NCBI GenBank assembly: GCA_030252795.1
Contig: CP127080.1
Coordinates: 124,001-188,000 of the forward strand
Source: Porticoccaceae bacterium LTM1
GTDB lineage: Bacteria > Pseudomonadota > Gammaproteobacteria > Pseudomonadales > Porticoccaceae
Direction of reading: 5' to 3'
DNA: 64,000 nt
Made by a program: the position numbers and the translations under genes
The notes under the pieces: generated by a model
What the model was told of the DNA's origin: nothing
Seen by the model: the letters and a program-made list of their open reading frames with translations, nothing else
Database searches by the model: none
Shown: positions 9,429 to 18,315 of the stretch, in pieces
Position numbering within the stretch: position 1 is the first letter of the stretch
Layout of the letters: each line of letters starts with the position of its first letter

Positions 9429-9656
9429 ATGAGTACAAACATTACTATCCAGCCCGGTCGTTACCGCCACTATAAAGGCAACGATTACGAAGTTGTCGAT
9501 GTTGCCCGTCACTCGGAAACCGAAGAGCTGTTGGTGGTATATCGCCCGCTTTATGGTGAACAAAAGCTGTGGGTGCGTCCGCTGTCGATGTTTACGGAAA
9601 CGGTCGAGCGTGATGGTGAGCTGATCCCCCGGTTTGAATATCTGGAACCGATGTAA
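9429..9656 (+). CDS. DUF1653 domain protein
   Basis: A 75-residue protein consisting almost wholly of a DUF1653 domain: PGRYRHYKGNDYEV, then LLVVYRPLYGE, LWVRPLSMF and the C-terminal PRFEYL. The family is widespread, its function is not established, and its core pattern (H-Y-K-G then V-Y) is clear here. It lies 24 bases after rlmI and is likely cotranscribed. No signal peptide or membrane segment is present. Confidence 0.85.
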   Translation: MSTNITIQPGRYRHYKGNDYEVVDVARHSETEELLVVYRPLYGEQKLWVRPLSMFTETVERDGELIPRFEYLEPM

Positions 9657-9658
9657 TC

Positions 9659-9738
9659 CCTGTCATCAGGCTGTCGTTTAATTCGCATAATTTTTCGGTT
9701 GAGAGCTCAAAAAGTGATTTACATGTACTGATGACAGG
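9659..9738. repeat. Long-range inverted repeat CCTGTCATCAG ... CTGATGACAGG
   Basis: Perfect 11-base arms (9659-9669 and 9728-9738) flank 58 bases between the DUF1653 and PhoH-family genes. The first arm begins just after the DUF1653 stop codon. There is no T-tract, so it is not a standard terminator; it could fold in the transcript or bind a regulator. Confidence 0.5.
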
Positions 9739-9851
9739 CGCATAGTATTTCGCAAGCAAGCTCTAATTGGCAGGCTTCTGATTAACCACTGCCACCGGAC
9801 AACCATAAGCCTGCCCGACTTCCAAAACGACAATAAATGGGAGAAGTGCTT

Positions 9852-11258
9852 ATGGGAAAGCCCCAGCCCGTCGCGATGCCACCCCAGGCAGACCTGCCAA
9901 CCCTCTACATCCTAGATACCAACGTCCTGATTCACGATCCAACTGCTCTGCTCAACTTTGAAGAACATCACGTCATCATTCCGATGACCGTCCTTGAAGA
10001 ACTCGACAAACTGAAAAGCGGGCGTAACACACAGGCCGCAGATTGTCGGCAGGCGATTCGCGGGATTGACCAGATCCTCGGAGGAGCAACCTCGGCGGAA
10101 GTGGAAAAGGGGGTGCCGATTCGACGAGGGGAGCAGAGTGAACCTCTCGGCAGTCTCTCCATCCTGATGAGCCATGCCCCAGACAACGTTGCCATCCTTC
10201 CAACCCACCTCAACGACAACAAAATCATCAACGACATTTTCCTGCTCAAACAGAATCACCCCAACCAGAAAGTGGTGCTGGTCACCAAGGACATCAACAT
10301 GCGCCTGAAGGCGCGTGGCTGCGGCATTGACTCCGAGGACTACCACAACGACCAGCTGGTCAGTGACATTGAGTTGATCAACAAAGGTTTTCTAGATTTT
10401 GAGGGCTGCTTCTGGGATCACATTGAATCAGTAGAAACCGAAGCGCGCGCTGGCTATGCCTTTCACAGGGTGCCACGCTGTGAGGTACTGAAAGACCTTT
10501 ATTGCAACCAGTTCGTTCACGACGAACAGGGCTTTGTGGGCCGTGTTGCCGATATCGGCGACGACTATGTGGTGCTGAAGCAGTTCAGTTGCGAAGAGTT
10601 GTTAGGGCAGGAGGCCTGGGGGTTAAAACCGAGAGATATCTATCAGGCCATGGCGCTCAACCTGTTGATGGATCCGGATGTTCATCTGGTTAATTTAGTT
10701 GGCTCTGCCGGCTCCGGTAAAACCATTTTGGCGTTGGCGGCGGCCATCGAAATGACCGTGAATACCAAATTGTATCGTCGCATTATTGCCACCCGTAGCA
10801 CGCAAGGCTTGGATGAAGACATCGGTTTCCTTCCCGGTACCGAAGAGGAAAAAATGGAGCCCTGGCTGGGTGCCATTACTGACAACCTCGAGGCACTTCA
10901 CTACGATGATGAGGATTGCTCCGGCAGCGTCGACTACGTGCTTAATAAAGTGCCGCTGATGTTCAAGTCGCTCAACTACATTCGCGGACGCAGTTTCCAG
11001 CACAGCCTGATTCTGATCGACGAATCTCAAAACCTCACCCCGCACCAAATCAAAACCATTGTCACTCGAGCGGGTAAAGGCTCCAAAGTGGTGTGTCTGG
11101 GTAACCTTGCACAGATTGATACCCCGTACCTGAGTGCTACAAGTTCCGGCCTCACGTACCTGACCGAACGCTTTAAAGGTTTTGCCTACGGTGGGAATAT
11201 ACAGCTGCAAGGTGTGCCGCGTTCGATTCTGGCGGAGTATGCGGAGGCGAATCTGTAA
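9852..11258 (+). CDS. PIN domain-PhoH family ATPase
   Basis: A two-domain protein of the PhoH2 type, thought to act in RNA unwinding and degradation. The N-terminal PIN ribonuclease domain (about 15-150) has acidic residues in ILDTNVLIHDP, VLEELDKLK and VTKDINMR. The C-terminal PhoH ATPase domain (about 230-468) has Walker A GSAGSGKTILALA and Walker B LILIDESQNLTP. An in-frame ATG at 9837 gives five more residues, but GGGAG placed 8 bases before the ATG at 9852 favours the shorter 468-residue form. A bidirectional terminator follows. PIN-PhoH fusions in other bacteria have been linked to toxin-antitoxin loci, but no antitoxin gene adjoins here. Confidence 0.9.
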   Translation: MGKPQPVAMPPQADLPTLYILDTNVLIHDPTALLNFEEHHVIIPMTVLEELDKLKSGRNTQAADCRQAIRGIDQILGGATSAEVEKGVPIRRGEQSEPLGSLSILMSHAPDNVAILPTHLNDNKIINDIFLLKQNHPNQKVVLVTKDINMRLKARGCGIDSEDYHNDQLVSDIELINKGFLDFEGCFWDHIESVETEARAGYAFHRVPRCEVLKDLYCNQFVHDEQGFVGRVADIGDDYVVLKQFSCEELLGQEAWGLKPRDIYQAMALNLLMDPDVHLVNLVGSAGSGKTILALAAAIEMTVNTKLYRRIIATRSTQGLDEDIGFLPGTEEEKMEPWLGAITDNLEALHYDDEDCSGSVDYVLNKVPLMFKSLNYIRGRSFQHSLILIDESQNLTPHQIKTIVTRAGKGSKVVCLGNLAQIDTPYLSATSSGLTYLTERFKGFAYGGNIQLQGVPRSILAEYAEANL

Positions 11259-11272
11259 AAGTTATTTAAATT

Positions 11273-11302
11273 AAAAAAGGCGGCCGTTTGGCCGCCTTTT
11301 TT
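11273..11302. terminator. Bidirectional rho-independent terminator
   Basis: Perfect 13-base stem AAAAAAGGCGGCC / GGCCGCCTTTTTT with a GTTT loop between the convergent PhoH-family and HAD phosphatase genes. Its right edge touches the HAD stop codon. Confidence 0.93.
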
Positions 11303-11955
11303 TAACGCAATGAAATGATTTCCCACCCTCGCTGCTTAGCTTCCGCTCGCAATTTATCATCCGGATCTACCGCTACCGGATTGTCCACCACTTCCATCAG
11401 CGGCAGGTCGTTTATGGAGTCGCTGTAAAACCAGGCTCCTTCCAGATTTTCATCTTTCTCTTGCAGCCAACGGTTCAGCTGCTCGACTTTGCCGTGTTGA
11501 AAGGTGTGGCCGCCGGTAATTTTGCCGGTGTAGCTGCCATCAATCATTTCCGGACGTGCCGCAATGATTTCGGTAATGCCCAATTTGTGACATATGGGCT
11601 CCACGATAAAACGGTTGGTGGAGGTAATTACCAGCAGGGTGTCCCCGGCTGAGCGATGTTTCTCCAGCAAGGCTTCCGCCTTGGGCTGCCACATCGGGGC
11701 GATAACAGCTTCCATAAAGTCACGATGAAAGTCCGCCAGTTCATCAAGGCTGTATTGGGTCAGCGGTCCGACGGCGAATTCGAGGTAGGCCATCGGGTCG
11801 AGGGTGCTGTTTACATAGTCCTGATAGAACTGCTCGTTTTTGGCCTCGTATTCGGTTCTGTCCACCAGTTCTCTTTCAACCAGGAATTGTCCCCAGCTGT
11901 AGTCGCTATCGCCGTTGATAAGTGTGTGGTCGAGGTCAAAAATGGCCAGTGGCAT
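11302..11955 (-). CDS. HAD-IB family phosphatase (histidinol-phosphatase-like)
   Basis: A soluble phosphomonoesterase of the SerB-like HAD-IB family, 217 residues. Motif I is FDLDHTLINGD with the nucleophile Asp, motif II is VITSTNRF, and motif IV is YSDSINDLPLM. The cap region between motifs I and II is helical. The gene is divergent from rppH-ptsP, the same neighbourhood as the Pseudomonas aeruginosa PA0335 gene, whose product is reported to be the histidinol-phosphate phosphatase of histidine synthesis. That substrate is inferred from context, so no gene symbol is given. Confidence 0.85.
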   Translation of the reverse strand: MPLAIFDLDHTLINGDSDYSWGQFLVERELVDRTEYEAKNEQFYQDYVNSTLDPMAYLEFAVGPLTQYSLDELADFHRDFMEAVIAPMWQPKAEALLEKHRSAGDTLLVITSTNRFIVEPICHKLGITEIIAARPEMIDGSYTGKITGGHTFQHGKVEQLNRWLQEKDENLEGAWFYSDSINDLPLMEVVDNPVAVDPDDKLRAEAKQRGWEIISLR

Positions 11956-12079
11956 AGGAATTATCCGGATGTGCGTATCTAGAAGGGAGGTATTGTAGCT
12001 CTAACAGCCTGGGAAAAGTAAATTGCCGAATATCAGTAAGTTATGGAACAATGGCTATCTAGGGTCAGGAGAGAGAGAA

Positions 12080-12568
12080 GTGGTCGATCGAGACGGTTTT
12101 CGCCCAAACGTTGGCATCGTGATCTGCAACGACCAAGGGCAACTGTTGTGGGCCAAGCGAGTCGGGCAGGATGCGTGGCAATTCCCCCAGGGGGGAGTAG
12201 ACCGGGGGGAATCCCCGGAGCAAGCACTGTACCGCGAGCTCTATGAAGAGGTGGGGCTCACCGAAGCAGATGTTGAAATTCTGGCCAGCACACGTGGCTG
12301 GCTGCGGTACAAATTGCCGAAAAAGTACATTCGCCGAAATTCCAAGCCGCTATGCATTGGTCAAAAGCAGAAGTGGTTTTTGCTGAAGTTGACCGGTGAT
12401 GAGCAGCAAATTCGTTTTGACTGTGGTCACAAAGCCGAATTTGATGGCTGGAAATGGGTGAACTATTGGTATCCGGTCGATAAAGTGGTGGACTTCAAGC
12501 GCGATGTCTACCGCCGTGCTTTAAAAGAGCTTGCCCAGACGCAGGTTGAGCTAGAGCGCCGACTATAA
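12080..12568 (+). CDS. rppH: RNA pyrophosphohydrolase (Nudix)
   Basis: RppH removes pyrophosphate from the 5' triphosphate end of mRNA and so triggers decay. The Nudix box [20 protein letters not shown] is present, with the family start [12 protein letters not shown] and the RppH signature [14 protein letters not shown]. The frame is open from a TTG at 12023, but a GTG at 12080 follows AGGAGAGAGAGAA at an ideal distance and yields the normal 162-residue protein. ptsP begins 13 bases after the stop with its ribosome site overlapping the rppH end, so the two form an operon. Confidence 0.95.
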   Translation: MVDRDGFRPNVGIVICNDQGQLLWAKRVGQDAWQFPQGGVDRGESPEQALYRELYEEVGLTEADVEILASTRGWLRYKLPKKYIRRNSKPLCIGQKQKWFLLKLTGDEQQIRFDCGHKAEFDGWKWVNYWYPVDKVVDFKRDVYRRALKELAQTQVELERRL

Positions 12569-12581
12569 AGGAGACGTAATT

Positions 12582-14879
12582 GTGCTGGACCAGTTGCGCA
12601 GTATTGTTCAGGAGGTAAACACCGCCGCGAATCTGACGGAGGTACTGAATATTGCTGCGCAGCGGGTAAAGGAAGTGATGAATGTGGGCAGCTGCACAAT
12701 CTTCCTTCACGAGCCTGAAAACAAACGTTTTGTACTTCGTGCTACCGATGGTTTCCATAAAGAGTCTATCGGTAAGGTAAAAATCCCTGAAGGGCAGGGT
12801 CTTGTTGGTCTTGTGGCCAGCAAGGAAGAGCCCATCAATCTGGAAAACGCTTCCGAACACCCCAGTTATGCCTACTTCCCGGAAACCGGTGAGGAGCGAT
12901 ACACGTCATTTCTGGGGGCTCCCATCATTCATCACCGCAAGGTGTTGGGCGTAATGTTTGCCCAGCAGGAGGAGCGCCGTCGCTTCGACGAAGGGGAGGA
13001 GGCGTTCATGGTGACTATTTGTGCCCAGCTCGCGGGTGCTATTGCTCATGCAGAAGCTACCGGTGAGTTGCGAGCCCAGTTGGCTCGTTCGCGAGGTGAA
13101 GGGCTGGCTGCTGGCAGGGTGCAGGAGATTGTTCTCAATGGTGTCCCCAGTGCGCCAGGAATTGCCATCGGTACAGCGGTGGTAGTGGCGGTAGCTGCGG
13201 ATTTGCGAACGGTGCCCAGGCGTTATATTGAAGACGTGGAAGCCGAACTTAAGCTTTTCAAGCAGGCAATTCGTCGCACCAAAGAGGATCTTCACTCCCT
13301 GGACAGCAGTCTGGTTAACAAGCTCAGCTCCAGTGAGAGGGCGCTGTTTGGCGTTTATATCAGCATGCTGGATGATCACTCCCTCAGTGATGAGGTAACT
13401 AAGCTGATCAAAGGCAAGTTAGCCGCCCAGAGTGCCTGGAGTCAGGTGATCAAAGAGCATGTGCGCAACTTCGAGCAGATGCAGGATCCCTATTTACGAG
13501 AGCGCGCTTCCGATGTGCGTGACCTGGGTCGCCGGGTTCTGACTCACCTGCAACAAGCCCAATCCCCCAATATTGAATATCCGGACAATACCATTCTGGT
13601 GGGAGAGGAGCTGGCTGCCCCAATGCTGGCAGATGTGCCGCACGACAAGCTGGCTGGAATGATTTCTGTTCGCGGTTCGCGCAACTCTCACATGGCAATT
13701 CTCGGTCGGGCACTTGGGGTGCCAACGGTGATGGGTGCTGTGGATCTGCCGCTGGAAGAGCTCGATGGTTGTGAGCTTGTGGTCGATGGCCATCGCGGCC
13801 GGGTAGTGATCAACGTCTCTGACCCGGTTCGTAAAAGCTATGAGCACCAGCGCGAGGAAGAGTGCCTACTGGCAGCAGATTTGGAAGAGCTGCGCGACCA
13901 GCCCTGTGTCACTTCCGATAATCACCGCATCAGTTTGTGGGTAAATACGGGCCTTCGCATCGACACCATGCTGTCTCTTGACCGAGGTGCGGAAGGCGTT
14001 GGTTTGTATCGGACCGAAGTGCCATTTTTGATGCATGAGCGATTTCCCTCCGAGGAAGAGCAGCGCCAGATCTATAGAGAACAACTGGAAATGTTTGCGC
14101 CTCGTCCGGTCACAATGCGCACTCTGGATATCGGTGGTGACAAGGCTCTGCCCTATTTCCCTATCGAAGAAGCAAACCCGTTTCTGGGTTGGCGCGGAAT
14201 AAGAGTCACTTTAGACCACCCGGAGATTTTTCTTAGCCAGTTACGGGCGATGATGAAAGCATCATTGGGCCTTAATAACTTGCGCATTATGTTGCCAATG
14301 ATTTCCAGTGTGTCGGAGCTGGAGGCAGCTATCCTGTTGATCGATCGCGCCTATAATGAGCTGACTCAGGAAGAGGGTTTTGAGCTGGAGCGCCCTAAAG
14401 TGGGGGCCATGCTGGAAGTTCCGGCGGCGGTGTACCAGACGCGCGAAATAGCCAAAAGGGTGGATTTCCTGTCGGTAGGTACAAATGACCTTACCCAGTA
14501 CCTTCTGGCGGTAGATCGCAACAACCCTCGTGTTGCAGACCTTTACCACACCTTTCACCCCGCATTGTTGAATGCATTGAAAATGATTATCGATGGCGCC
14601 CTTCAGGAGAACTGCCAGGTCAGTGTTTGTGGCGAGATGGCAGGTGATCCACTGGGGGCCGTATTGTTGATAGGCATGGGATACGACGTGCTGTCGATGA
14701 GTTCGGCCAACTTGCTAAGGGTTAAATCCATTTTGCGTTATGTCAGCCTTGAGGAGGCGCAGCAACTGGTGTCTGAGGCATTGCTGTTGCCGGATACCAG
14801 CTCGGTGCTGGCGCAGCTGGAGCAGAAGCTGTCACGTCCTGAACTGGAGCGTTTGTTGAGGACATCTGCAGTGAACTGA
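12582..14879 (+). CDS. ptsP: Phosphoenolpyruvate-protein phosphotransferase PtsP (EI-Ntr)
   Basis: EI-Ntr starts the nitrogen phosphotransfer chain (PtsP to PtsO to PtsN), passing phosphate from PEP. The 765-residue protein has an N-terminal GAF domain (about 16-155) that in relatives senses glutamine, then the enzyme I core. The phosphorylated histidine is His370 in GSRNSHMAILGRALGVPTVM. The PEP-binding barrel contains GLYRTEVPFL, TMRTLDIGGDKALPYFP, MLEVPAAV, and FLSVGTNDLTQYLLAVDRNN. Translation starts at a GTG preceded by AAGGAG at an 8-base spacing. It is cotranscribed with rppH. Confidence 0.96.
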   Translation: MLDQLRSIVQEVNTAANLTEVLNIAAQRVKEVMNVGSCTIFLHEPENKRFVLRATDGFHKESIGKVKIPEGQGLVGLVASKEEPINLENASEHPSYAYFPETGEERYTSFLGAPIIHHRKVLGVMFAQQEERRRFDEGEEAFMVTICAQLAGAIAHAEATGELRAQLARSRGEGLAAGRVQEIVLNGVPSAPGIAIGTAVVVAVAADLRTVPRRYIEDVEAELKLFKQAIRRTKEDLHSLDSSLVNKLSSSERALFGVYISMLDDHSLSDEVTKLIKGKLAAQSAWSQVIKEHVRNFEQMQDPYLRERASDVRDLGRRVLTHLQQAQSPNIEYPDNTILVGEELAAPMLADVPHDKLAGMISVRGSRNSHMAILGRALGVPTVMGAVDLPLEELDGCELVVDGHRGRVVINVSDPVRKSYEHQREEECLLAADLEELRDQPCVTSDNHRISLWVNTGLRIDTMLSLDRGAEGVGLYRTEVPFLMHERFPSEEEQRQIYREQLEMFAPRPVTMRTLDIGGDKALPYFPIEEANPFLGWRGIRVTLDHPEIFLSQLRAMMKASLGLNNLRIMLPMISSVSELEAAILLIDRAYNELTQEEGFELERPKVGAMLEVPAAVYQTREIAKRVDFLSVGTNDLTQYLLAVDRNNPRVADLYHTFHPALLNALKMIIDGALQENCQVSVCGEMAGDPLGAVLLIGMGYDVLSMSSANLLRVKSILRYVSLEEAQQLVSEALLLPDTSSVLAQLEQKLSRPELERLLRTSAVN

Positions 14880-14990
14880 GCTGCAGACCAGGGATTAGCC
14901 CAGAGTGTTGCACGAGGTATCTCTAGTCATAGGTTGTTGTGTAGTATCATCTCCCTTCATATTTACGGTCAGTAGTCGGAAACCATAATA

Positions 14991-15809
14991 ATGATTCATC
15001 CAAACTTTAACCCTGTGGCGCTCGACCTTGGGTTTGTCAAAATCCATTGGTACGGAATTATGTATCTTCTGGGCTTTGCTGCCGCCTGGCTGCTGGCTCG
15101 CAAGCGCTGTCGTCAGGATTGGTCGCCGATTAACAAGGCCCAGATAGAAGACCTGATTGTCTATTGTGCCTTCGGTGTGATTATCGGAGGGCGGCTGGGT
15201 TATGTCCTTTTCTACAATATGGGAACCTGGCTGGATGACCCAGTCTATCTGTTCCGCATTTGGGAAGGCGGTATGTCCTTCCACGGTGGCATGCTGGGGG
15301 TGGTAGGCGCAATTTGGGTGTACAGCCGCCGTATCAAAACATCATTCTGGAAGCTGGGTGATTTCGTAGTGCCATTGGTGCCTATTGGTCTCGGCCTTGG
15401 TCGTCTTGGCAACTTTATCGGCCAGGAGCTGTGGGGGCGTGAAACCGAGGGTTGGTGGGGCATGAAATTTCCGAACGACCCGGATTTTCTGCTCCGTCAC
15501 CCATCCCAGTTGTACGAGTTTTTCCTGGAAGGTGTTGTGCTGTTCACAGTGCTGTTCTGGTTCAGTCGCAGGCAGCGGCCGACAGGCACAATTGCCGGGC
15601 TGTTTTTGCTGTTGTATGGCCTGTTCCGGTTCGCTGTGGAGTTTGCCCGCGAACCCGATAGTCATTTGAAAGACGAGCTCTTGTTTGGTTGGATGACCCG
15701 TGGGCAGACGCTCTGCCTGCCGATGATAGCTGTTGGCATCATATTAATTATCTGGGCTTGCTGGGCGCATCGTCGCCAGGCTGCCGTTGCTGAGGGGAGT
15801 AAAGCGTGA
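14991..15809 (+). CDS. lgt: Prolipoprotein diacylglyceryl transferase
   Basis: An inner-membrane enzyme that adds diacylglycerol from phosphatidylglycerol to the lipobox cysteine of prolipoproteins. The 272-residue protein has about seven hydrophobic segments and the family motifs [45 protein letters not shown] and RHPSQLYE. Its TGA overlaps the GTG of thyA (GTGA), so lgt-thyA-folA is translationally coupled. The lipase lipoprotein at 60 kb would be one of its substrates. Confidence 0.97.
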   Translation: MIHPNFNPVALDLGFVKIHWYGIMYLLGFAAAWLLARKRCRQDWSPINKAQIEDLIVYCAFGVIIGGRLGYVLFYNMGTWLDDPVYLFRIWEGGMSFHGGMLGVVGAIWVYSRRIKTSFWKLGDFVVPLVPIGLGLGRLGNFIGQELWGRETEGWWGMKFPNDPDFLLRHPSQLYEFFLEGVVLFTVLFWFSRRQRPTGTIAGLFLLLYGLFRFAVEFAREPDSHLKDELLFGWMTRGQTLCLPMIAVGIILIIWACWAHRRQAAVAEGSKA

Positions 15810-16639
15810 AGGCCTATTTGGATCTTTTGCAGGATGTGCTTGATAACGGTGTCGAGAAAGGTGATCGAACTGGCACTGGAACCAAATCGGTGTTTGGTCG
15901 CATGGTGCGCTACGACCTGGCGGAAGGGTTTCCGCTGCTGACCACCAAAAAGCTGCATATCCGCTCAATTCTTCATGAGTTGTTGTGGTTTCTCAACGGA
16001 GAAACCAATATCAAATACCTGAAGGATAATGGCGTCAGTATCTGGGATGAGTGGGCAACCCCGGAAGGTGAGCTGGGGCCTGTGTATGGTTATCAGTGGC
16101 GCCACTGGCCGGATGGCGAGGGTGGTCATATCGACCAGATTGCGGAATTGGTAGAGGGTTTGAAGAATAACCCGAACAGTCGCCGTCATATCTTTCATGC
16201 CTGGAATGTGGCGCAGTTGCCCGATGAGTCCAAAAAACCCTGGGAAAATGCCGCTGAAGGCCGTATGGCGCTGCCGCCTTGCCATCTGCTGTATCAGTTT
16301 TATGTGGCGGACAACAAATTGTCGGCAATGCTGTACATTCGCTCCAATGACCTGTTCTTGGGTAACCCCTACAACACAGCCAGTCTGGCGTTCCTCACTC
16401 ATATGTTGGCTCAGCAGTGTGGCTATGAGCCGGGAGAGATTGTAATCAGTATGGCGGATTTACACCTCTACCAGAATCACCTGGAGCAGGCGCGTACCCA
16501 GTTGCAGCGTGAACCACGCAAGTTGCCGAAACTGGTAATTCATCGCAAGCCGGAGTCGATCTTTGATTATCGGTTCGAAGACTTTGAAATTGTCGATTAC
16601 GATCCGCATCCACATATCTCAGCACCGATCGCGGTTTGA
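15806..16639 (+). CDS. thyA: Thymidylate synthase
   Basis: It converts dUMP and methylene-THF to dTMP and dihydrofolate. The 277-residue protein contains GDRTGTGT, the catalytic cysteine in [12 protein letters not shown] and [14 protein letters not shown]. The GTG start lies within the lgt stop and follows GGGGAG. folA follows 15 bases after the stop; thymidylate synthase produces the dihydrofolate that FolA reduces, so the pairing makes metabolic sense. It also draws on the methylene-THF made by GcvT. Confidence 0.97.
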   Translation: MKAYLDLLQDVLDNGVEKGDRTGTGTKSVFGRMVRYDLAEGFPLLTTKKLHIRSILHELLWFLNGETNIKYLKDNGVSIWDEWATPEGELGPVYGYQWRHWPDGEGGHIDQIAELVEGLKNNPNSRRHIFHAWNVAQLPDESKKPWENAAEGRMALPPCHLLYQFYVADNKLSAMLYIRSNDLFLGNPYNTASLAFLTHMLAQQCGYEPGEIVISMADLHLYQNHLEQARTQLQREPRKLPKLVIHRKPESIFDYRFEDFEIVDYDPHPHISAPIAV

Positions 16640-16654
16640 TTCATGGGAGTTGAT

Positions 16655-17158
16655 ATGAAGATTGCACTCGTGGTGGCGATGGCCAGAAATGGCGTAATAG
16701 GACGGGAAAACCAACTCCCTTGGCACCTGCCGGAAGATCTTAAGTACTTTAAGTCGGTAACCATGGGGAAGCCGATCATAATGGGGCGAAAAACCTATGA
16801 CTCCATTGGTCGGCCGTTGCCGGGGCGCACCAATATTGTGATCACCCGGGACACCAAGTGGCGAGCTGATGGAGTGGAGGTGGTTCATTCACTGGATCAG
16901 GCGCTGGCACTGGCGACAGAAGTGGCTGATCGTGATGGAGTCGACGAGTTGATCGTCATGGGAGGGGGCGAGATTTATCGTCAGTCGCTGGAGCGAGCAA
17001 ATCGGCTTTACATTACAGAAGTAGATGCTGATGTCGACGGAGATGCGCGGTTTCCGACCTTCAATATTGACCAGTGGCCTGAGATAAAACGTACACCAGG
17101 CGCGCCGGGTGGGACTTATCCTTATGCATTTGTGGTCAGGGACAAGATAACCGCCTAA
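16655..17158 (+). CDS. folA: Dihydrofolate reductase
   Basis: It reduces dihydrofolate to tetrahydrofolate with NADPH and is the target of trimethoprim. The 167-residue product has the standard pattern MKIALVVAMARNGVIG, the active-site LPWHLPEDLKYFK with its acidic residue, IIMGRKTYDSIGRPLPGR and the NADPH loop VMGGGEIYRQSL. An in-frame ATG at 16643 precedes it, but GGGAG placed five bases before the ATG at 16655 and family length favour the latter. It is the last gene of the lgt-thyA-folA unit; no strong terminator hairpin follows. Confidence 0.96.
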   Translation: MKIALVVAMARNGVIGRENQLPWHLPEDLKYFKSVTMGKPIIMGRKTYDSIGRPLPGRTNIVITRDTKWRADGVEVVHSLDQALALATEVADRDGVDELIVMGGGEIYRQSLERANRLYITEVDADVDGDARFPTFNIDQWPEIKRTPGAPGGTYPYAFVVRDKITA

Positions 17159-17334
17159 GCTAATAGGGCTAACGGGTTTAGGAAGCAGCTGTTACCTTTG
17201 TTTCTTAAAACCCTGTCACCTAAAACAATCAACTCTTTGAACGACTGGTCTCATGCTCGTCCAAAAGGGTGAAAACAGTAGTCGCATTCCTATGGGTATG
17301 CGCAATTTTTAGACAAAAATTTGGTTTGAATATG

Positions 17335-17353
17335 CTGTTACCTAAGGTAACAG
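17335..17353. promoter_or_regulatory. Perfect palindrome CTGTTACCT-A-AGGTAACAG, candidate operator
   Basis: A 19-base perfect palindrome 36 bases upstream of the putative -35 of the TonB2-type operon. Its half-site recurs twice nearby in the same orientation, as CTGTTACCT at 17189-17197 and CTGTCACCT at 17213-17221. This is the pattern expected for a dimeric regulator with auxiliary half-sites. It does not resemble a Fur box (GATAATGATAATCATTATC), so the regulator is unknown. Confidence 0.5.
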
Positions 17354-17388
17354 GTGAGTTTTAGTTACAGGGCCAAACAGGCTTTTGA

Positions 17389-17418
17389 TTGCTAAAACAT
17401 GGTTGGGTTGTTAATAAT
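17389..17418 (+). promoter_or_regulatory. Candidate sigma-70 promoter for the TonB2-type operon
   Basis: TTGCTA (17389-17394), an 18-base spacer and AATAAT (17413-17418). It lies downstream of the palindrome and about 110 bases before the first start codon. Motif match only. Confidence 0.35.
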
Positions 17419-17526
17419 GACGCCCCCCAGCTTCTATGAGAAGCGCAAATAGACCACCCGGAGAAACCGAGGTGGCTGGCAAAAAGACAGATTTCCAAAC
17501 TGCTTAAGACCCACATCGAGGGAAGT

Positions 17527-18315
17527 ATGAAACAGCATCGACTGAAAGTGATGGCTCTTGCCACCGCACTGGCGACCGGCGCTATGGGCGCTGTAACCGT
17601 GCAGGCTGGCAGTGTCAAAGACGTTCTCAAAGAAGGCAAAGAGAAGGTTGCTTCCTCTGCCGCGTCTCAGAAACGCATCGACAAGATTGCCGAGCAAACC
17701 GACAACATTGCGGTGGATTTCGACACTGTTAACAAACAGATTGAAAGCACCCGTCTCTATAACGAGACGCTGGAACTGCAAATTGCTCACCAAGAGCGTC
17801 AAATGGCCAACATCCGCAAGAACATCGACAATGTTCAGGAAACCCAGCGCGAAATGCCGCCGCTGACAATCCGCATGGTTGATGCTGTGGAGAACTATAT
17901 TCAACTGGATCTGCCATTCCGTCTTGACGAGCGTCGTAATGCAGTTGAACAGCTGCGCAATGACATCGGCCGTTCCGATATGACCGTGGCTGAGAAATTC
18001 CGCCGTGTGCTTGAAGTTTACAAATATGAGCTTGAATACGGTGCCGTTGGTTCGCTGGATACCTACAGCCAGGAAATCGAGATCGACGGCGTGGTTAAGC
18101 AAGTAGATATCCTTCGCCTGGGTCGTGTCGCTCTGTGCTACCAGACCAAGGACAAAGAGCACACTGGTGTCTGGGATCAGGATAACCGTCAATGGGTTGA
18201 GCTGGACGCAGGTACTTACCGTAGCGCTGTTGCCAATGCCATTCGTATCGCCAAGAAAACGGCCACTCGTGACATCCTGACTTTGCCGGTTAAAGCTCCG
18301 GAGGTAGCACAATAA
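17527..18315 (+). CDS. DUF3450 periplasmic coiled-coil protein of the TonB2 system
   Basis: The first gene of a six-gene TonB2-type operon. The 262-residue product has a signal peptide (about 1-27, cut near VQAGS), a long coiled coil (about 45-115) and a conserved globular part with LGRVALCYQTKD and GVWD, typical of DUF3450. Its exact role is unknown; it is consistently encoded next to TtpC and may work with it in the periplasm. The stop overlaps the next start by one base (TAATG), implying coupled translation. Confidence 0.85.
   Translation: MKQHRLKVMALATALATGAMGAVTVQAGSVKDVLKEGKEKVASSAASQKRIDKIAEQTDNIAVDFDTVNKQIESTRLYNETLELQIAHQERQMANIRKNIDNVQETQREMPPLTIRMVDAVENYIQLDLPFRLDERRNAVEQLRNDIGRSDMTVAEKFRRVLEVYKYELEYGAVGSLDTYSQEIEIDGVVKQVDILRLGRVALCYQTKDKEHTGVWDQDNRQWVELDAGTYRSAVANAIRIAKKTATRDILTLPVKAPEVAQ

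Larger units (their letters stand above)
17159..17526 (+). other. 368-base leader of the TonB2-type operon
   Basis: No gene is seen here. The stretch holds three copies of CTGT(T/C)ACCT (17189-17197, 17213-17221, 17335-17343), the last completed to a palindrome, then a possible sigma-70 promoter near 17389-17418 and a small hairpin GCTTCT-atg-AGAAGC (17430-17444). The operon start codon at 17527 follows GAGGGAAGT. The density of repeated motifs suggests a regulated control region rather than filler. Confidence 0.6.

Noticed and set aside
17434-18312. 292-codon open frame antisense to the DUF3450 gene
   Set aside because: Antisense shadow; the plus-strand gene has a signal peptide, operon position and ribosome site.
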